DNA of 49,971 nt from Thermoplasmata archaeon (lineage in GTDB: Archaea; Thermoplasmatota; Thermoplasmata; Lutacidiplasmatales; UBA184). Both the position numbers and the translations under genes were made by a program. This document shows positions 1 to 7,850 of the stretch, one piece after another (the first letter of the stretch is position 1; every line of letters begins with the position of its first letter). Location of the stretch: contig JAGWLG010000029.1 in the NCBI GenBank assembly GCA_028864975.1, positions 1 through 49,971 of the forward strand, written 5' to 3'. The notes beneath the pieces are model-generated. The model ran no database searches. It was not told the DNA's origin and was given only the letters and a program-made list of their open reading frames with translations.

Positions 1-828
1 CTCTTCGCCAGGAGGAGTGAACCGTATGTCCTCCGGGAGCACCGCCAGGCTCTCTTCCCGACCGGAAGGGCCCGGCACCACGTTGTACCCTAGGAACCAC
101 GCGGCGAAGGCGGTCCGCGGTTGGTCGAAGACCCCGGCGGCAGGCCCCTCCTGTTCCCATCGCCCTTCGTGGAGAATGGCCACACGGTGCCCTAGGAAGA
201 ATCCCTCGTCGAAGTCGTGAGTCACGTAGACCGCGGGGATGTCGGCACGACGCAGGTAGTCCTTGATCTCGGAGCGCAGCTCCCTCGCCACCCGCGGGTC
301 GGCCGAGGACAGGGGTTCGTCCAGAAGGAGCGCCCGGGGTCTAGGGGCAAGCGCCCGCCCCAGCGCGACCCTCTGGCGCTCGCCTCCGGAGAGCTCGCCC
401 GGCCGCCGGTCGGCCAGCGAGGAGAGGCGGAACGTCCGCAGAAGCTCCTCACCACGGGACTCGGCCTCGACCCTCGACCAGCGTTGGACGAAGAGCCCAT
501 AGGTCAAGTTGTCCCAGACAGTCCGCTCGGGGAAGAGGGCCAGGTCCTGGAAGACCATCCCGATGCCCCGTCGGTGCGCAGGCAAGCGCGTGATGTCCTG
601 CCCGTCGAGGAGCACACGTCCCCGGTCCATCTCCTCCAGACCCGCCAAGACGCGGAGCAAGGTCGTCTTGCCAGAGCCGTTCGGTCCGAGGACGACCAGG
701 GTCTCGCCGCGAGCGAGGTGGAAATCCACGGGCCCCAGGTGGAAGTCCGGATAGCCACGTTCGAGCCCGCGCACTTGGAGCGAGGCAGCGCGGGAGGTGG
801 GATCGGTCGTCGGGTTATCGTCGGACAC
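1..828 (-). CDS. thiQ: Thiamine ABC transporter ATP-binding subunit (ThiQ-like), cut by window edge
   Basis: Cytoplasmic ATPase that would power thiamine import by the permease encoded just upstream. The first 276 codons are visible; the C-terminus lies outside the window. Reading the minus strand gives a Walker A GPNGSGKTT, signature LSGGERQR, Walker B RALLLDEP and H-loop YVTHD, the complete ABC nucleotide-binding set. The last visible residues (about 245-276) resemble the start of the C-terminal extension found in PotA/FbpC-type ATPases. The GTG start at 828 overlaps the permease stop by 14 bases, suggesting translational coupling. The substrate is inferred from the TPP riboswitch and the binding protein, because the ATPase alone could equally be a sulfate, iron or polyamine type. 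Confidence 0.85.
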   Translation of the reverse strand, partial: MSDDNPTTDPTSRAASLQVRGLERGYPDFHLGPVDFHLARGETLVVLGPNGSGKTTLLRVLAGLEEMDRGRVLLDGQDITRLPAHRRGIGMVFQDLALFPERTVWDNLTYGLFVQRWSRVEAESRGEELLRTFRLSSLADRRPGELSGGERQRVALGRALAPRPRALLLDEPLSSADPRVARELRSEIKDYLRRADIPAVYVTHDFDEGFFLGHRVAILHEGRWEQEGPAAGVFDQPRTAFAAWFLGYNVVPGPSGREESLAVLPEDIRFTPPGEE

Positions 829-2512
829 GGCGGCCTACCACAAGGATGAGGAAGAAGGAGGTGAGGCTGACGAGGACCAGGAGCGCGGCCAGGGCGGCAG
901 CCGCGCCGACCATCTTCACTCCTAGAAGGACGTACATTTCGACGACCATGGTGGCGTAGGCCGGGATGTAGAGGAAGTTCGTGGCGGCGAACTCGCCCAG
1001 GCTCAACGAGAACGTGAACAGGCCCCCTAGGATAAGAGCGGACCGTGATCCAACGACATCGGCGTCCAAGAAAGCCCGTAGTCGGTGGGCGCCGAGCGTC
1101 ATGGCCGCCTCCCTGGGCCTGGGGGACTGCGACCGGAAGGCGTGGATCAGGGTCTGGAGCACGAAGGGGAGTGCGAGCGCGGCTTGTGCGCCGAGGACCA
1201 AGACCCAATCCAGCGACTGCGTGTACAGGGTTCCCTGGAAGAAGGACCATAGGGCGAGCGCGAGGATGATCGGAGAGGCGATCATCGGAACGAACGTGAG
1301 CAAGGTCACGGCCCCGCTGGCGGTCCGGTGGCGACGTGAGGTGAACCCGAGGGCGATCCCCACCAAGAGGACCATCAGGGTCGAGGCCACGGCGAAGAAG
1401 ACCGAGTTGAGCAAGGCTGTCCCGGTCGATACCCCGAGCGCGCCTGTGGCCTGGGGGGAGAGGAGGGAGCGCCAGTTCTCGAGTCCTAGGACGTGATTCG
1501 GAAGCTCCACGAAGGATTCGACGAGCACCGTCGAAAGGAGAAGGAACACCGTTCCCACCAAAGCGACGGTGGCGAAGAGGAAGGGAAGGGACCGCCAGTC
1601 CCACCGGCGCGTCCCTCCCCTTCGACGCGTTGAGGTGTCTCCCACGCTCAGGAGCCGAACTCGACGCGCGACCAGAAGATAGAGCACGCTGGGCAGAAGG
1701 AGGAGGACCATCACCCAGAACGCCAGGGCGACGGAAGGGACCAGGGCCCCATGGTACCACAGCTGGTAGATCTCGTCCTCGACGGTCCAGTCCAGGAACC
1801 ATCGACCGAGGAGGAGCGGAGGAGCGAAGCTCAGGAAGCTGAACAGGAACGTCAGGAGCGCTCCCGCGGCTCCCCCCAAGAGCGCCCTTCCTCCCCAGAC
1901 GTCCCGGAAGGTCCTCCAGGGGCCGCCCCCCAGAACGGCGACGGCCTGCTCGAGACGGACCGAAGAGGCCTCGACCCCGGAGACCGTGAAGAGGGCGACG
2001 ACAGAGGTGTTGAAGTAGAGGTTGACGAAGAGGATCCCGGCGAGCCCGGTCGAAAGCCCCTGGGTGGCCGGCCAGAGGCTCGAGATGACCCCCTGAGGTC
2101 CGAAGAGCTCCTCCACGCCGAGGACGACGACCAGGACCGGCAGGAGGAAGGGGACCAGCAGGAGCGCGAGGAGCAGGTCGCGCCCTGGGAAGGAACGGCG
2201 GCCCAGGAAGACCCCGACGGGGAACCCCCAGACGAAGGCAAGGAGCGCGCTGAGCGTACCTTGCTCGAACGAGTTGAAAAGCACGAGACGCGCCGCGGGA
2301 TTCCTCAGGACGATCGCCAGCACCTGCCGCAGCGTGCGCAGCTGACCCAGGGCGTCGCCCGCGAGGAACATCAGGGGGAGCAGGGCGAAGAGGAGGACGA
2401 AGGCCAACGCGGGGAGAAGCCCCAAGAGGTCCATGGAGACCGCGGAGCTGGGCGACGATCGTCTTCGAAGCCAGGCGGACGGAGGCGGGAGGACGGGGCC
2501 GCTCGGCTCCAT
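815..2512 (-). CDS. thiP: Thiamine ABC transporter permease (ThiP-like)
   Basis: Integral membrane permease of 565 residues with two homologous BPD_transp_1-type halves, as in bacterial ThiP and other FbpB/CysW-like fused permeases. Hydrophobic segments occur throughout, and EAA-like loop regions appear in both halves (PRDVWGG-type context in the first, EAAMTLGAHRLRAF in the second). I chose the ATG at 2512 because a GGAGG lies 7-8 bases upstream; a GTG at 2536, right after the binding-protein stop, would add eight residues. The gene lies between the binding protein and the ATPase, overlapping the latter. Thiamine specificity is inferred from the riboswitch. Confidence is high for permease and moderate for substrate. 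Confidence 0.85.
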   Translation of the reverse strand: MEPSGPVLPPPSAWLRRRSSPSSAVSMDLLGLLPALAFVLLFALLPLMFLAGDALGQLRTLRQVLAIVLRNPAARLVLFNSFEQGTLSALLAFVWGFPVGVFLGRRSFPGRDLLLALLLVPFLLPVLVVVLGVEELFGPQGVISSLWPATQGLSTGLAGILFVNLYFNTSVVALFTVSGVEASSVRLEQAVAVLGGGPWRTFRDVWGGRALLGGAAGALLTFLFSFLSFAPPLLLGRWFLDWTVEDEIYQLWYHGALVPSVALAFWVMVLLLLPSVLYLLVARRVRLLSVGDTSTRRRGGTRRWDWRSLPFLFATVALVGTVFLLLSTVLVESFVELPNHVLGLENWRSLLSPQATGALGVSTGTALLNSVFFAVASTLMVLLVGIALGFTSRRHRTASGAVTLLTFVPMIASPIILALALWSFFQGTLYTQSLDWVLVLGAQAALALPFVLQTLIHAFRSQSPRPREAAMTLGAHRLRAFLDADVVGSRSALILGGLFTFSLSLGEFAATNFLYIPAYATMVVEMYVLLGVKMVGAAAALAALLVLVSLTSFFLILVVGRRVRR

Positions 2513-2536
2513 CGTCCCTCCGACCCCCGTTCCCAC

Positions 2537-3757
2537 TCACGCGATGATGTTCTGGAGCTCGCTCGTCCAGTACCCCAGCTGATACGAGCTCTGGATCGGA
2601 GTCGTGTCGTCGTTGAGCGCGGAGATCTGGCTCGGCGGGAAGGACCAGTCGTACGCCGAGGGAAGCGTCGTGCTCGCGACAGCGGGGTACTCCCACTCGT
2701 TCACGGGGATCTGCGATTGGACCGTCGGGCTGAGTAGGTAGTCGATGAACTTCTCCCCAAGGCTCTGGGCATGGGTTCCTTTGACGAGCCCCGCGCCGTA
2801 GATGGTCTTCCAGCCATAGCTGGTTCCGGCGTGCTGGGCCACCGTGCTGTTCATCCACGTCCCGTAGCCGAAGTAGATGTTGTACGCCTCGTCGGTGGTG
2901 TAGCTCACAAAGCTCGCGTACTGACCCGCCGAGAACTCCGAGAAACCGGTGCTCCAGTCGGCCGCGGGATGGACGTAGGGGGCCACCGCCGAGAAGAACG
3001 TGGTCCAGTTTTTGTGCAGCACGTTCTGGTAGTACTCGACCTCCCAGGCGAGGAACTCCTCCCCCGTGATGTCCCCGAGCAGGGGGTCCGAGAAGAGGAA
3101 CTGCTTGGCGAGCGTCGGGCTCCCCGCGACGTTCTGGAAGAAGTCCCCCTGGGAAAGACCGTTGCCGTTCGCCGCATCGAAGGAGACGTTGTAGTCGACG
3201 CCCAGGTACCCCCACTCGTAAGGGGTCACGGTGTGGTCCGGGGCGATCTGGCCGACCAAGCTCGAAGGCACCCCGGTCAAGGCTGGCGAGCTGTAGGGGA
3301 TCAGGAAGCCGGAGGCGTCCGCCTGGGGGGCGGTGAGCTCGTCAAGTCCCACGATCACATCGGGCATCGTGCCGGGCTTCGCCAGCTTGAGGTCCGACAC
3401 GAGGTCGCCCGTAGAGACGTAGGTGAGCTGCACGGTGCTCCCCGTCGCGTTCTGGAAGTTGTCGATGAGCGCGACCCGTGACGCGTTAGGGTAAGCGCCG
3501 GACCCGAAGAAGCTCGAGTAGGTCCACACGACAAGGCAGTGCGAATTGGTGCTGCAGCCCTTCGGCGCAGAGAGGTAGTGGTAGGCCCCGTACGCCCCGA
3601 CCGAAGCAACCACGACGACGACCACCGCGACCCAAAGGGTCACATGACGTCGGCGCGGCCGCGGTCTTGCCGCGGGGGCCCCTGAACTCTGCGCCGGAGG
3701 GGTCGGGTGGTCCGTCGAACTCTCTTCGGTAGGCGGTGTGGTGTCTGCGGTGCTCAT
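2537..3757 (-). CDS. thiB: Thiamine-binding periplasmic-type protein (ThiB/TbpA-like), membrane anchored
   Basis: A 406-residue extracellular solute-binding protein. Residues about 1-38 are Pro/Thr/Arg-rich and cytoplasmic, residues about 39-60 form one transmembrane anchor (WVAVVVVVVASVGAYGAY), and the rest is the binding domain. The domain opens with VWTYSSF and contains PDVIVGLDELTAP, the pattern seen in TbpA proteins (VYTYDSF, ADVVLGLD). An uncleaved N-terminal anchor is common for archaeal binding proteins. It is first in the operon, 40 nt downstream of a TPP riboswitch, and is followed by the permease and ATPase. Two cysteines just after the anchor (CSTNSHC) could form a disulfide. The ATG at 3757 directly follows a small hairpin. 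Confidence 0.88.
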   Translation of the reverse strand: MSTADTTPPTEESSTDHPTPPAQSSGAPAARPRPRRRHVTLWVAVVVVVVASVGAYGAYHYLSAPKGCSTNSHCLVVWTYSSFFGSGAYPNASRVALIDNFQNATGSTVQLTYVSTGDLVSDLKLAKPGTMPDVIVGLDELTAPQADASGFLIPYSSPALTGVPSSLVGQIAPDHTVTPYEWGYLGVDYNVSFDAANGNGLSQGDFFQNVAGSPTLAKQFLFSDPLLGDITGEEFLAWEVEYYQNVLHKNWTTFFSAVAPYVHPAADWSTGFSEFSAGQYASFVSYTTDEAYNIYFGYGTWMNSTVAQHAGTSYGWKTIYGAGLVKGTHAQSLGEKFIDYLLSPTVQSQIPVNEWEYPAVASTTLPSAYDWSFPPSQISALNDDTTPIQSSYQLGYWTSELQNIIA

Positions 3758-3758
3758 G

Positions 3759-3775
3759 CCCTGCCAACTGCAGGG
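3759..3775 (-). promoter_or_regulatory. Hairpin abutting the thiB start codon
   Basis: On the minus strand CCCTGC-AGTTG-GCAGGG forms a six-base-pair stem with a five-base loop that ends one nucleotide before the ATG at 3757. It lies between the TPP riboswitch and the coding region, so it may be part of the expression platform, blocking initiation when formed. No strong Shine-Dalgarno is visible here. Its role is inference only. Confidence 0.4.
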
Positions 3776-3797
3776 GTACCGTCTACGCTGCCCATCG

Positions 3798-3888
3798 ACT
3801 TCCCTTCGCCGGTATTACCCGGATCAGGTTCGAGGGGTCGACAGCTCTTCGCTGTCCTCTCAGCCGCATGATGGCTCCCCCAGCGGGG
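3798..3888 (-). promoter_or_regulatory. TPP riboswitch (THI element)
   Basis: Read on the minus strand, this contains the conserved core of the thiamine pyrophosphate aptamer in the right order: GGGGAGCC, then GGCTGAGAGG, a variable stem-loop (GACAGC...GCTGTC), then ACCC, GAACCTGATC, and CCGGGTAATACCGGCGAAGGGA. All hallmark boxes are present. It sits in the leader of the thiamine transporter operon. TPP riboswitches are known from a few archaea of the Thermoplasma group, where they are linked to thiamine transport, so this fits the suggested host. There is no U-run terminator between the aptamer and the start, so control is more likely at initiation of translation or by RNA stability. Confidence 0.95.
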
Positions 3889-3907
3889 GTTGCACACGGG
3901 TCGAGGG

Positions 3908-3913
3908 TAATAC
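3908..3913 (-). promoter_or_regulatory. TATA-like box for the thiamine operon
   Basis: GTATTA on the minus strand, about 20-25 nt upstream of the 5' edge of the riboswitch, is the only AT-rich stretch in this region and is placed correctly for an archaeal promoter driving the riboswitch-led transcript. Confidence 0.45.
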
Positions 3914-4008
3914 GCTTGCTGCCGGGTCTTGGAGCGTTTCGCGCGCGTCCGTACGCCTGAGGGAAAGTCGATGGGCTCGGGACAGATGGCCCCCCGTGCT
4001 TCTGAGTA

Positions 4009-4794
4009 CTAGGGGTCCGAGGTCTTGGAGATCCCCAGGAGGGCAGCGACCTCGGTGAGGTCCTTGAGGACCGGAGTGGAAGTTCCCTTGGGTGGGGGTC
4101 GGGGCGGGCCTTCCTCCAAGTTCCAGTACTTGGACCACAGCCCCGTGTAGAGCGCGGTACGCATTCCGCTCGCTTCGCCTCCTGCGACATCTCGATCCCA
4201 GCGGTCCCCCACGTGCAAGATCTCTGTGGGGGCGACCTCGATGCTCCGAGCGGCGGCCAAGAAGAGGCGCGGGTCCGGCTTGCGAACGCTCACGTCGCAG
4301 GAGGTCGTGACCGAAGCGACCCCCGGCGCGACGACCTCTCGGAGATAGGAGAGCCAGGTCGGACCGCTACGGGAAGTGTCCGAGATCGCCATCACCTTGA
4401 GCCCGGCTCGCAGCGCCTGAAGGATGAGCTCGCGCGCCTGCGGGTTGAGATGGGGGGGATGTTCGTGGAGGCCGGCGTCGGAGTAGCGCTGGGCGAGCTC
4501 GTCGAGCGGGAGCAGCAGCTTGGCTCCGAGCTCACGACGGACCTCCTCGATGAGCTTGGCATTGGGGAGACTGCTCGCCAGGAGTCCCCGCGCGCTCCAC
4601 CGCGCGAGGACGGCCGATCTTCCCCGGCCCACGGCGGCCCCGCCCAAGGGCCGTCCGTGGCGGTCTCCAAGACCCCCACCGAGGATCTCAATGCGAAGGG
4701 TGCCCTGCGCCCTGGCGATCTCCGCCGTATCCCAGAACGTGGTCTCGCCGAGGTCGAGCGAGAGCGCCCGGATGCCGTTGCCCAGCGCGGCCAT
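4009..4794 (-). CDS. HAD-superfamily hydrolase
   Basis: Cytoplasmic hydrolase of the haloacid dehalogenase superfamily, 261 residues from the ATG at 4794. Motif I is LSLDLGETT, with the usual second aspartate replaced by glycine, as in the DLGG subgroup. Motif II is ISDTS, motif III RKPDP, and motif IV HVGDRWDRDVAGGEASGM. Between motifs I and II lies a helical cap of about 110 residues. The substrate cannot be told; phosphatase or phosphoglycolate-phosphatase-like activity is the family default, but the missing second Asp makes simple phosphomonoesterase action less certain. An upstream in-frame ATG at 4878 adds 28 Pro/Arg-rich residues and seems less likely. It follows uvrB by about 110 nt on the same strand. 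Confidence 0.8.
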   Translation of the reverse strand: MAALGNGIRALSLDLGETTFWDTAEIARAQGTLRIEILGGGLGDRHGRPLGGAAVGRGRSAVLARWSARGLLASSLPNAKLIEEVRRELGAKLLLPLDELAQRYSDAGLHEHPPHLNPQARELILQALRAGLKVMAISDTSRSGPTWLSYLREVVAPGVASVTTSCDVSVRKPDPRLFLAAARSIEVAPTEILHVGDRWDRDVAGGEASGMRTALYTGLWSKYWNLEEGPPRPPPKGTSTPVLKDLTEVAALLGISKTSDP

Positions 4795-4905
4795 GGTAGG
4801 GGGCGTAGGCTCACGCCCCTTTCTACCTCGCGCTTGCGTGGGGTGGGAGCCTTCCGAGGGGGAAGGAGCGTGGGCCATCCTCTCGGCTCTCGGCTGAAAG
4901 GGAGC

Positions 4906-6957
4906 CTAGCGGGGACGAAGCCCCGCTTCCCTTTGGAGGGAGCGTATCTTGTCCCGGATCCTGGCGGCCTTCTCGAACTCCAGTCGATCGGCCGCGAGGC
5001 GCATCTCCTCCTCGAGGTTGGCCATGAGGAGCGGTAGCCGCTCCTTCCACTTCTTCCCCAGACCGCTCGTCGAGAGTTCGCCGCTTGCCGCTTCCTCTTC
5101 GGCAAGGAGGCTGTGCACTTCCTTCACGATGGTCGCAGGCACCACGCCGTGTTCGCGGTTGTAGGCGAGCTGCAGCTCTCTCCTCCGCCCGGTCTCGGCC
5201 ATCGCCCGCGACATGGACCCGGTGACACGGTCGGCGTAGAGGATCACCTTCCCGTCCAGGTTCCTGGAGGCACGCCCCGCGGTCTGGATCAGCGAGGTCT
5301 CCGAGCGGAGGTAGCCCTCCTTGTCCGCGTCGAGGATCGCGACCAGGGAGACCTCCGGGAGGTCCAGGCCTTCCCGCAGGAGGTTGATCCCCACGAGGAT
5401 GTCGAACTGCCCGAGTCGAAGGTCCCGGAGGATCTCGACCCGCTTGAGCGTCTCGACGTCGCTGTGAAGGTAGCGGACCTTCAGATGCAGACCTGACAGG
5501 TAGTTCGCGAGCTCCTCGGCGGTGGACTTGGTCAGGGTCGTGACGAGGCAGCGCTGTTCCTTTTCGACGCGCGCGCGGAGCTCCGCGACCAGGTCCGCCA
5601 TGTGGCCTTTGATGGGCCTCACCTCGACCGGGGGGTCCACGAGCCCCGTCGGTCGGATGATCTGCTCGGCGACGTTCGGGCCCGAGAGGCGGTGCTCGAT
5701 AGGACCGGGAGTGGCCGAGACGAAGACCATCTGGTGGGCGCGCGCCAGGAACTCGGGCCACTTGAGCGGGCGGTTGTCCCGACAGGAGGGAAGTCTCCAA
5801 CCGAACTCCACGAGGTTGTCCTTGCGGCTCTTGTCGCCCTCGTACATCCCCCGGATCTGGGGGAGCGTCACGTGGGACTCGTCGACGAAGATGAGCGCGT
5901 CCTTGGGGAAGAAGTCCATGAGGGTATAGGGGGACTCGCCCGGAGCGCGCCGAGTGAGGTGGCGTGAGTAGTTCTCGATCCCGTTGCAGTACCCGACCTC
6001 CCGGATCATCTCGAGGTCGTACTCGGTGCGGCTCTTGAGCCGTTGAGCTTCGAGCGCCTTGCCCCCCTCCTGGAGCTCAGCGTAGCGCGCCCCGAGCTCC
6101 TTTTCGATCTCTTTGAGCGCGTCCTCGAGGGACTCCTGGGGGGTCAGGAAGTGCGTGGCCGGGAAGACCTGGAGCTCCTCCACAGGGGCGCGGTCCTCCC
6201 CGCTCGTCGGGTCGAACTCCAAGATCTCCTGGAGAACATCCCCGTCGAAGAGGAGCCGGTGACCGCTCTCGGCCGCGCCCATGAGGTCGATGGTCGAGCC
6301 GCGGACCCGGAAGCGCCCGCGCTTGAGCTCCATGTCGTTCCGCTGGTAGCGCATCGAGACCAGTTTCTGGAGGAGTTCCCTTCGTCCCCACGTCTCGCCC
6401 TTCTTGAGGGTCAGGACCTGCGCCCGGTAGTCCTCGGGCGAGCCCAGGCCGTAGATGCAGCTCACCGAGGCGACGATGAGCACGTCCCGTCGGGACAGCA
6501 GGGCCTGCGTCGCGCGATGTCTCAGCCGGTCGATCTCCTCGTTCACCGAGGCATCCTTCTCGACGTAGAGGTCGATCTGTGGGACGTAGGCCTCGGGCTG
6601 GTAGTAGTCGTAGTAGCTGACGAAGTATTCGACCGCGTTCTGGGGGAAGACGTCGCGGAACTCGCTCACGAGCTGGGCGGCGAGGGTCTTGTTGGGCGAG
6701 ATGACGAGGGTCGGGCGCTGCAGGGCCTCCACGACGTGGGCCATGGTGAAGGTCTTCCCGGAGCCGGTGACCCCCAGCAACGTCTGGTAGGGCTGCTCCT
6801 GCCGGATCCCCTCCACCAGCTTGCGGATCGCTTGGGGCTGGTCTCCTCGGGGCTCGAGAGGGGATTCCAGGTGGAACTTCCGCGGGCCCTGGGGGCGCGC
6901 GAGCTCTGAGCTGCCCCGTTCCTCGGACTTGGCCGCGGTCGAGGTGGAGGAGGTCAC
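4906..6957 (-). CDS. uvrB: Excinuclease ABC subunit B
   Basis: DNA-damage recognition helicase of nucleotide excision repair; it receives lesions from UvrA and recruits UvrC. At 683 residues it has the full family length. Visible motifs are Walker A GVTGSGKTFTMA, the beta-hairpin aromatic cluster YYDYYQPEAY that inserts into DNA, motif II DESHV, and helicase motifs up to QTAGRASRN. A C-terminal UVR motif (about residues 640-677, FEKAARIRDKIRSLQ) contacts UvrC. The GTG at 6957 overlaps the upstream larE-like stop as GTGA, which fixes the start; a longer ORF start at 7011 would overlap larE by 57 bases. UvrABC in archaea is found only in some lineages and is thought to be of bacterial origin. 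uvrA and uvrC are not in the window. Confidence 0.97.
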   Translation of the reverse strand: MTSSTSTAAKSEERGSSELARPQGPRKFHLESPLEPRGDQPQAIRKLVEGIRQEQPYQTLLGVTGSGKTFTMAHVVEALQRPTLVISPNKTLAAQLVSEFRDVFPQNAVEYFVSYYDYYQPEAYVPQIDLYVEKDASVNEEIDRLRHRATQALLSRRDVLIVASVSCIYGLGSPEDYRAQVLTLKKGETWGRRELLQKLVSMRYQRNDMELKRGRFRVRGSTIDLMGAAESGHRLLFDGDVLQEILEFDPTSGEDRAPVEELQVFPATHFLTPQESLEDALKEIEKELGARYAELQEGGKALEAQRLKSRTEYDLEMIREVGYCNGIENYSRHLTRRAPGESPYTLMDFFPKDALIFVDESHVTLPQIRGMYEGDKSRKDNLVEFGWRLPSCRDNRPLKWPEFLARAHQMVFVSATPGPIEHRLSGPNVAEQIIRPTGLVDPPVEVRPIKGHMADLVAELRARVEKEQRCLVTTLTKSTAEELANYLSGLHLKVRYLHSDVETLKRVEILRDLRLGQFDILVGINLLREGLDLPEVSLVAILDADKEGYLRSETSLIQTAGRASRNLDGKVILYADRVTGSMSRAMAETGRRRELQLAYNREHGVVPATIVKEVHSLLAEEEAASGELSTSGLGKKWKERLPLLMANLEEEMRLAADRLEFEKAARIRDKIRSLQREAGLRPR

Positions 6958-7814
6958 GACGCTCCGCCCTCCGAGGGCTGTTCCGACCCCGAGGCCGAAG
7001 GAGCGGTCCACGACCTCCCTCCGGCAGGTCGGTAACCCTCCGGGTCGATGGTAACGCTGGTGAAGCCGAGCGCCGTCAACTCAAAGGAGACCTGGAACCG
7101 GAGGGCAGGGTCCTGGAACCGTCCCACCTCCTCGGAACCCACCTCGATGCGGGCGGCGCCCTGGGAGGTCCGCACCCGAACCTGTCGGAACCCCAGCTCG
7201 TGGAGCGCCCGCTCCCCGGCTTCCACACGGGAGAGGAGGGGAGTGGAGATGGGTTCTCCGTGGGCGACGCGGGAGGCGAGGCAGCTGTTCGAAGGGGCGT
7301 CGTGGTTCGGGAGCCCCCAGGCCGCGGCGAGCTCGCGCACCTCCCGCTTGCCCAGCCCCGCCTCGCGGAGCGGGTGGCGGACCTTTCGTTCGTCCATGGC
7401 GCGCATCCCCGGACGATCGTCCGCCGGGTCGTCCGCGTGAAGGCCATCCACGATGACGGCGAACCGTTCCTCTTGCGCGACGGCCAGAAGGAGATCTCCT
7501 TCCTGCGAGCGGCAGAAGTAGCATCGGTCGAGAGGATTCGCGGCGTAGCGGGGGTCCTGCGTCGGGTCGATGCGGACCAAACGGTGCCGGATCCCGACCG
7601 ACCTTGCGACCTCGACGGCACGGTCGAGCTCCTCCTTTGCCACGGCGGGGCCGTGGAGCGTCACGGCCAGCGAGCGACCCGGGGCTGCGCGCTGCGCAGC
7701 GGCGGCCACAACACTGGAGTCAACTCCCCCTGAAAGTGCGACCACGACGGGACCCATGTCCTTCAGCAGAGCTTCCAGGCGGTCGGGGAAAGGGCCGGTC
7801 GGCAGTACGGTCAC
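6954..7814 (-). CDS. larE: ATP-dependent sacrificial sulfur transferase LarE-like
   Basis: Cytoplasmic PP-loop enzyme that in known LarE proteins activates a pyridinium dinucleotide with ATP and donates cysteine sulfur during synthesis of the nickel-pincer cofactor of lactate racemase. The 286-residue protein shows the PP-loop SGGVDSSV near the N-terminus, the RCYFCRSQEGD segment, GLHADDPADDRPGM, and PSNSCLASRV, all typical of LarE. The cysteine pair CYFC plus the later Cys could mean the three-cysteine, cluster-type LarE rather than the sacrificial single-cysteine type. I chose the GTG at 7814; longer starts would overlap the divergent helicase gene. No larB or larC is nearby. It ends in a GTGA overlap with uvrB, so the two are probably co-translated. 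Confidence 0.85.
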   Translation of the reverse strand: MTVLPTGPFPDRLEALLKDMGPVVVALSGGVDSSVVAAAAQRAAPGRSLAVTLHGPAVAKEELDRAVEVARSVGIRHRLVRIDPTQDPRYAANPLDRCYFCRSQEGDLLLAVAQEERFAVIVDGLHADDPADDRPGMRAMDERKVRHPLREAGLGKREVRELAAAWGLPNHDAPSNSCLASRVAHGEPISTPLLSRVEAGERALHELGFRQVRVRTSQGAARIEVGSEEVGRFQDPALRFQVSFELTALGFTSVTIDPEGYRPAGGRSWTAPSASGSEQPSEGGAS

Positions 7815-7850
7815 GGGCCACCTGACGGAATAAGGGGCCAAGAGGTTGTC

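Noticed and set aside
504..3215. A 903-codon minus-strand open frame across the thiamine operon
   Set aside because: It is Arg/Pro/Gly-rich and out of frame with the clear permease, binding protein and ATPase genes; a GC-bias shadow.
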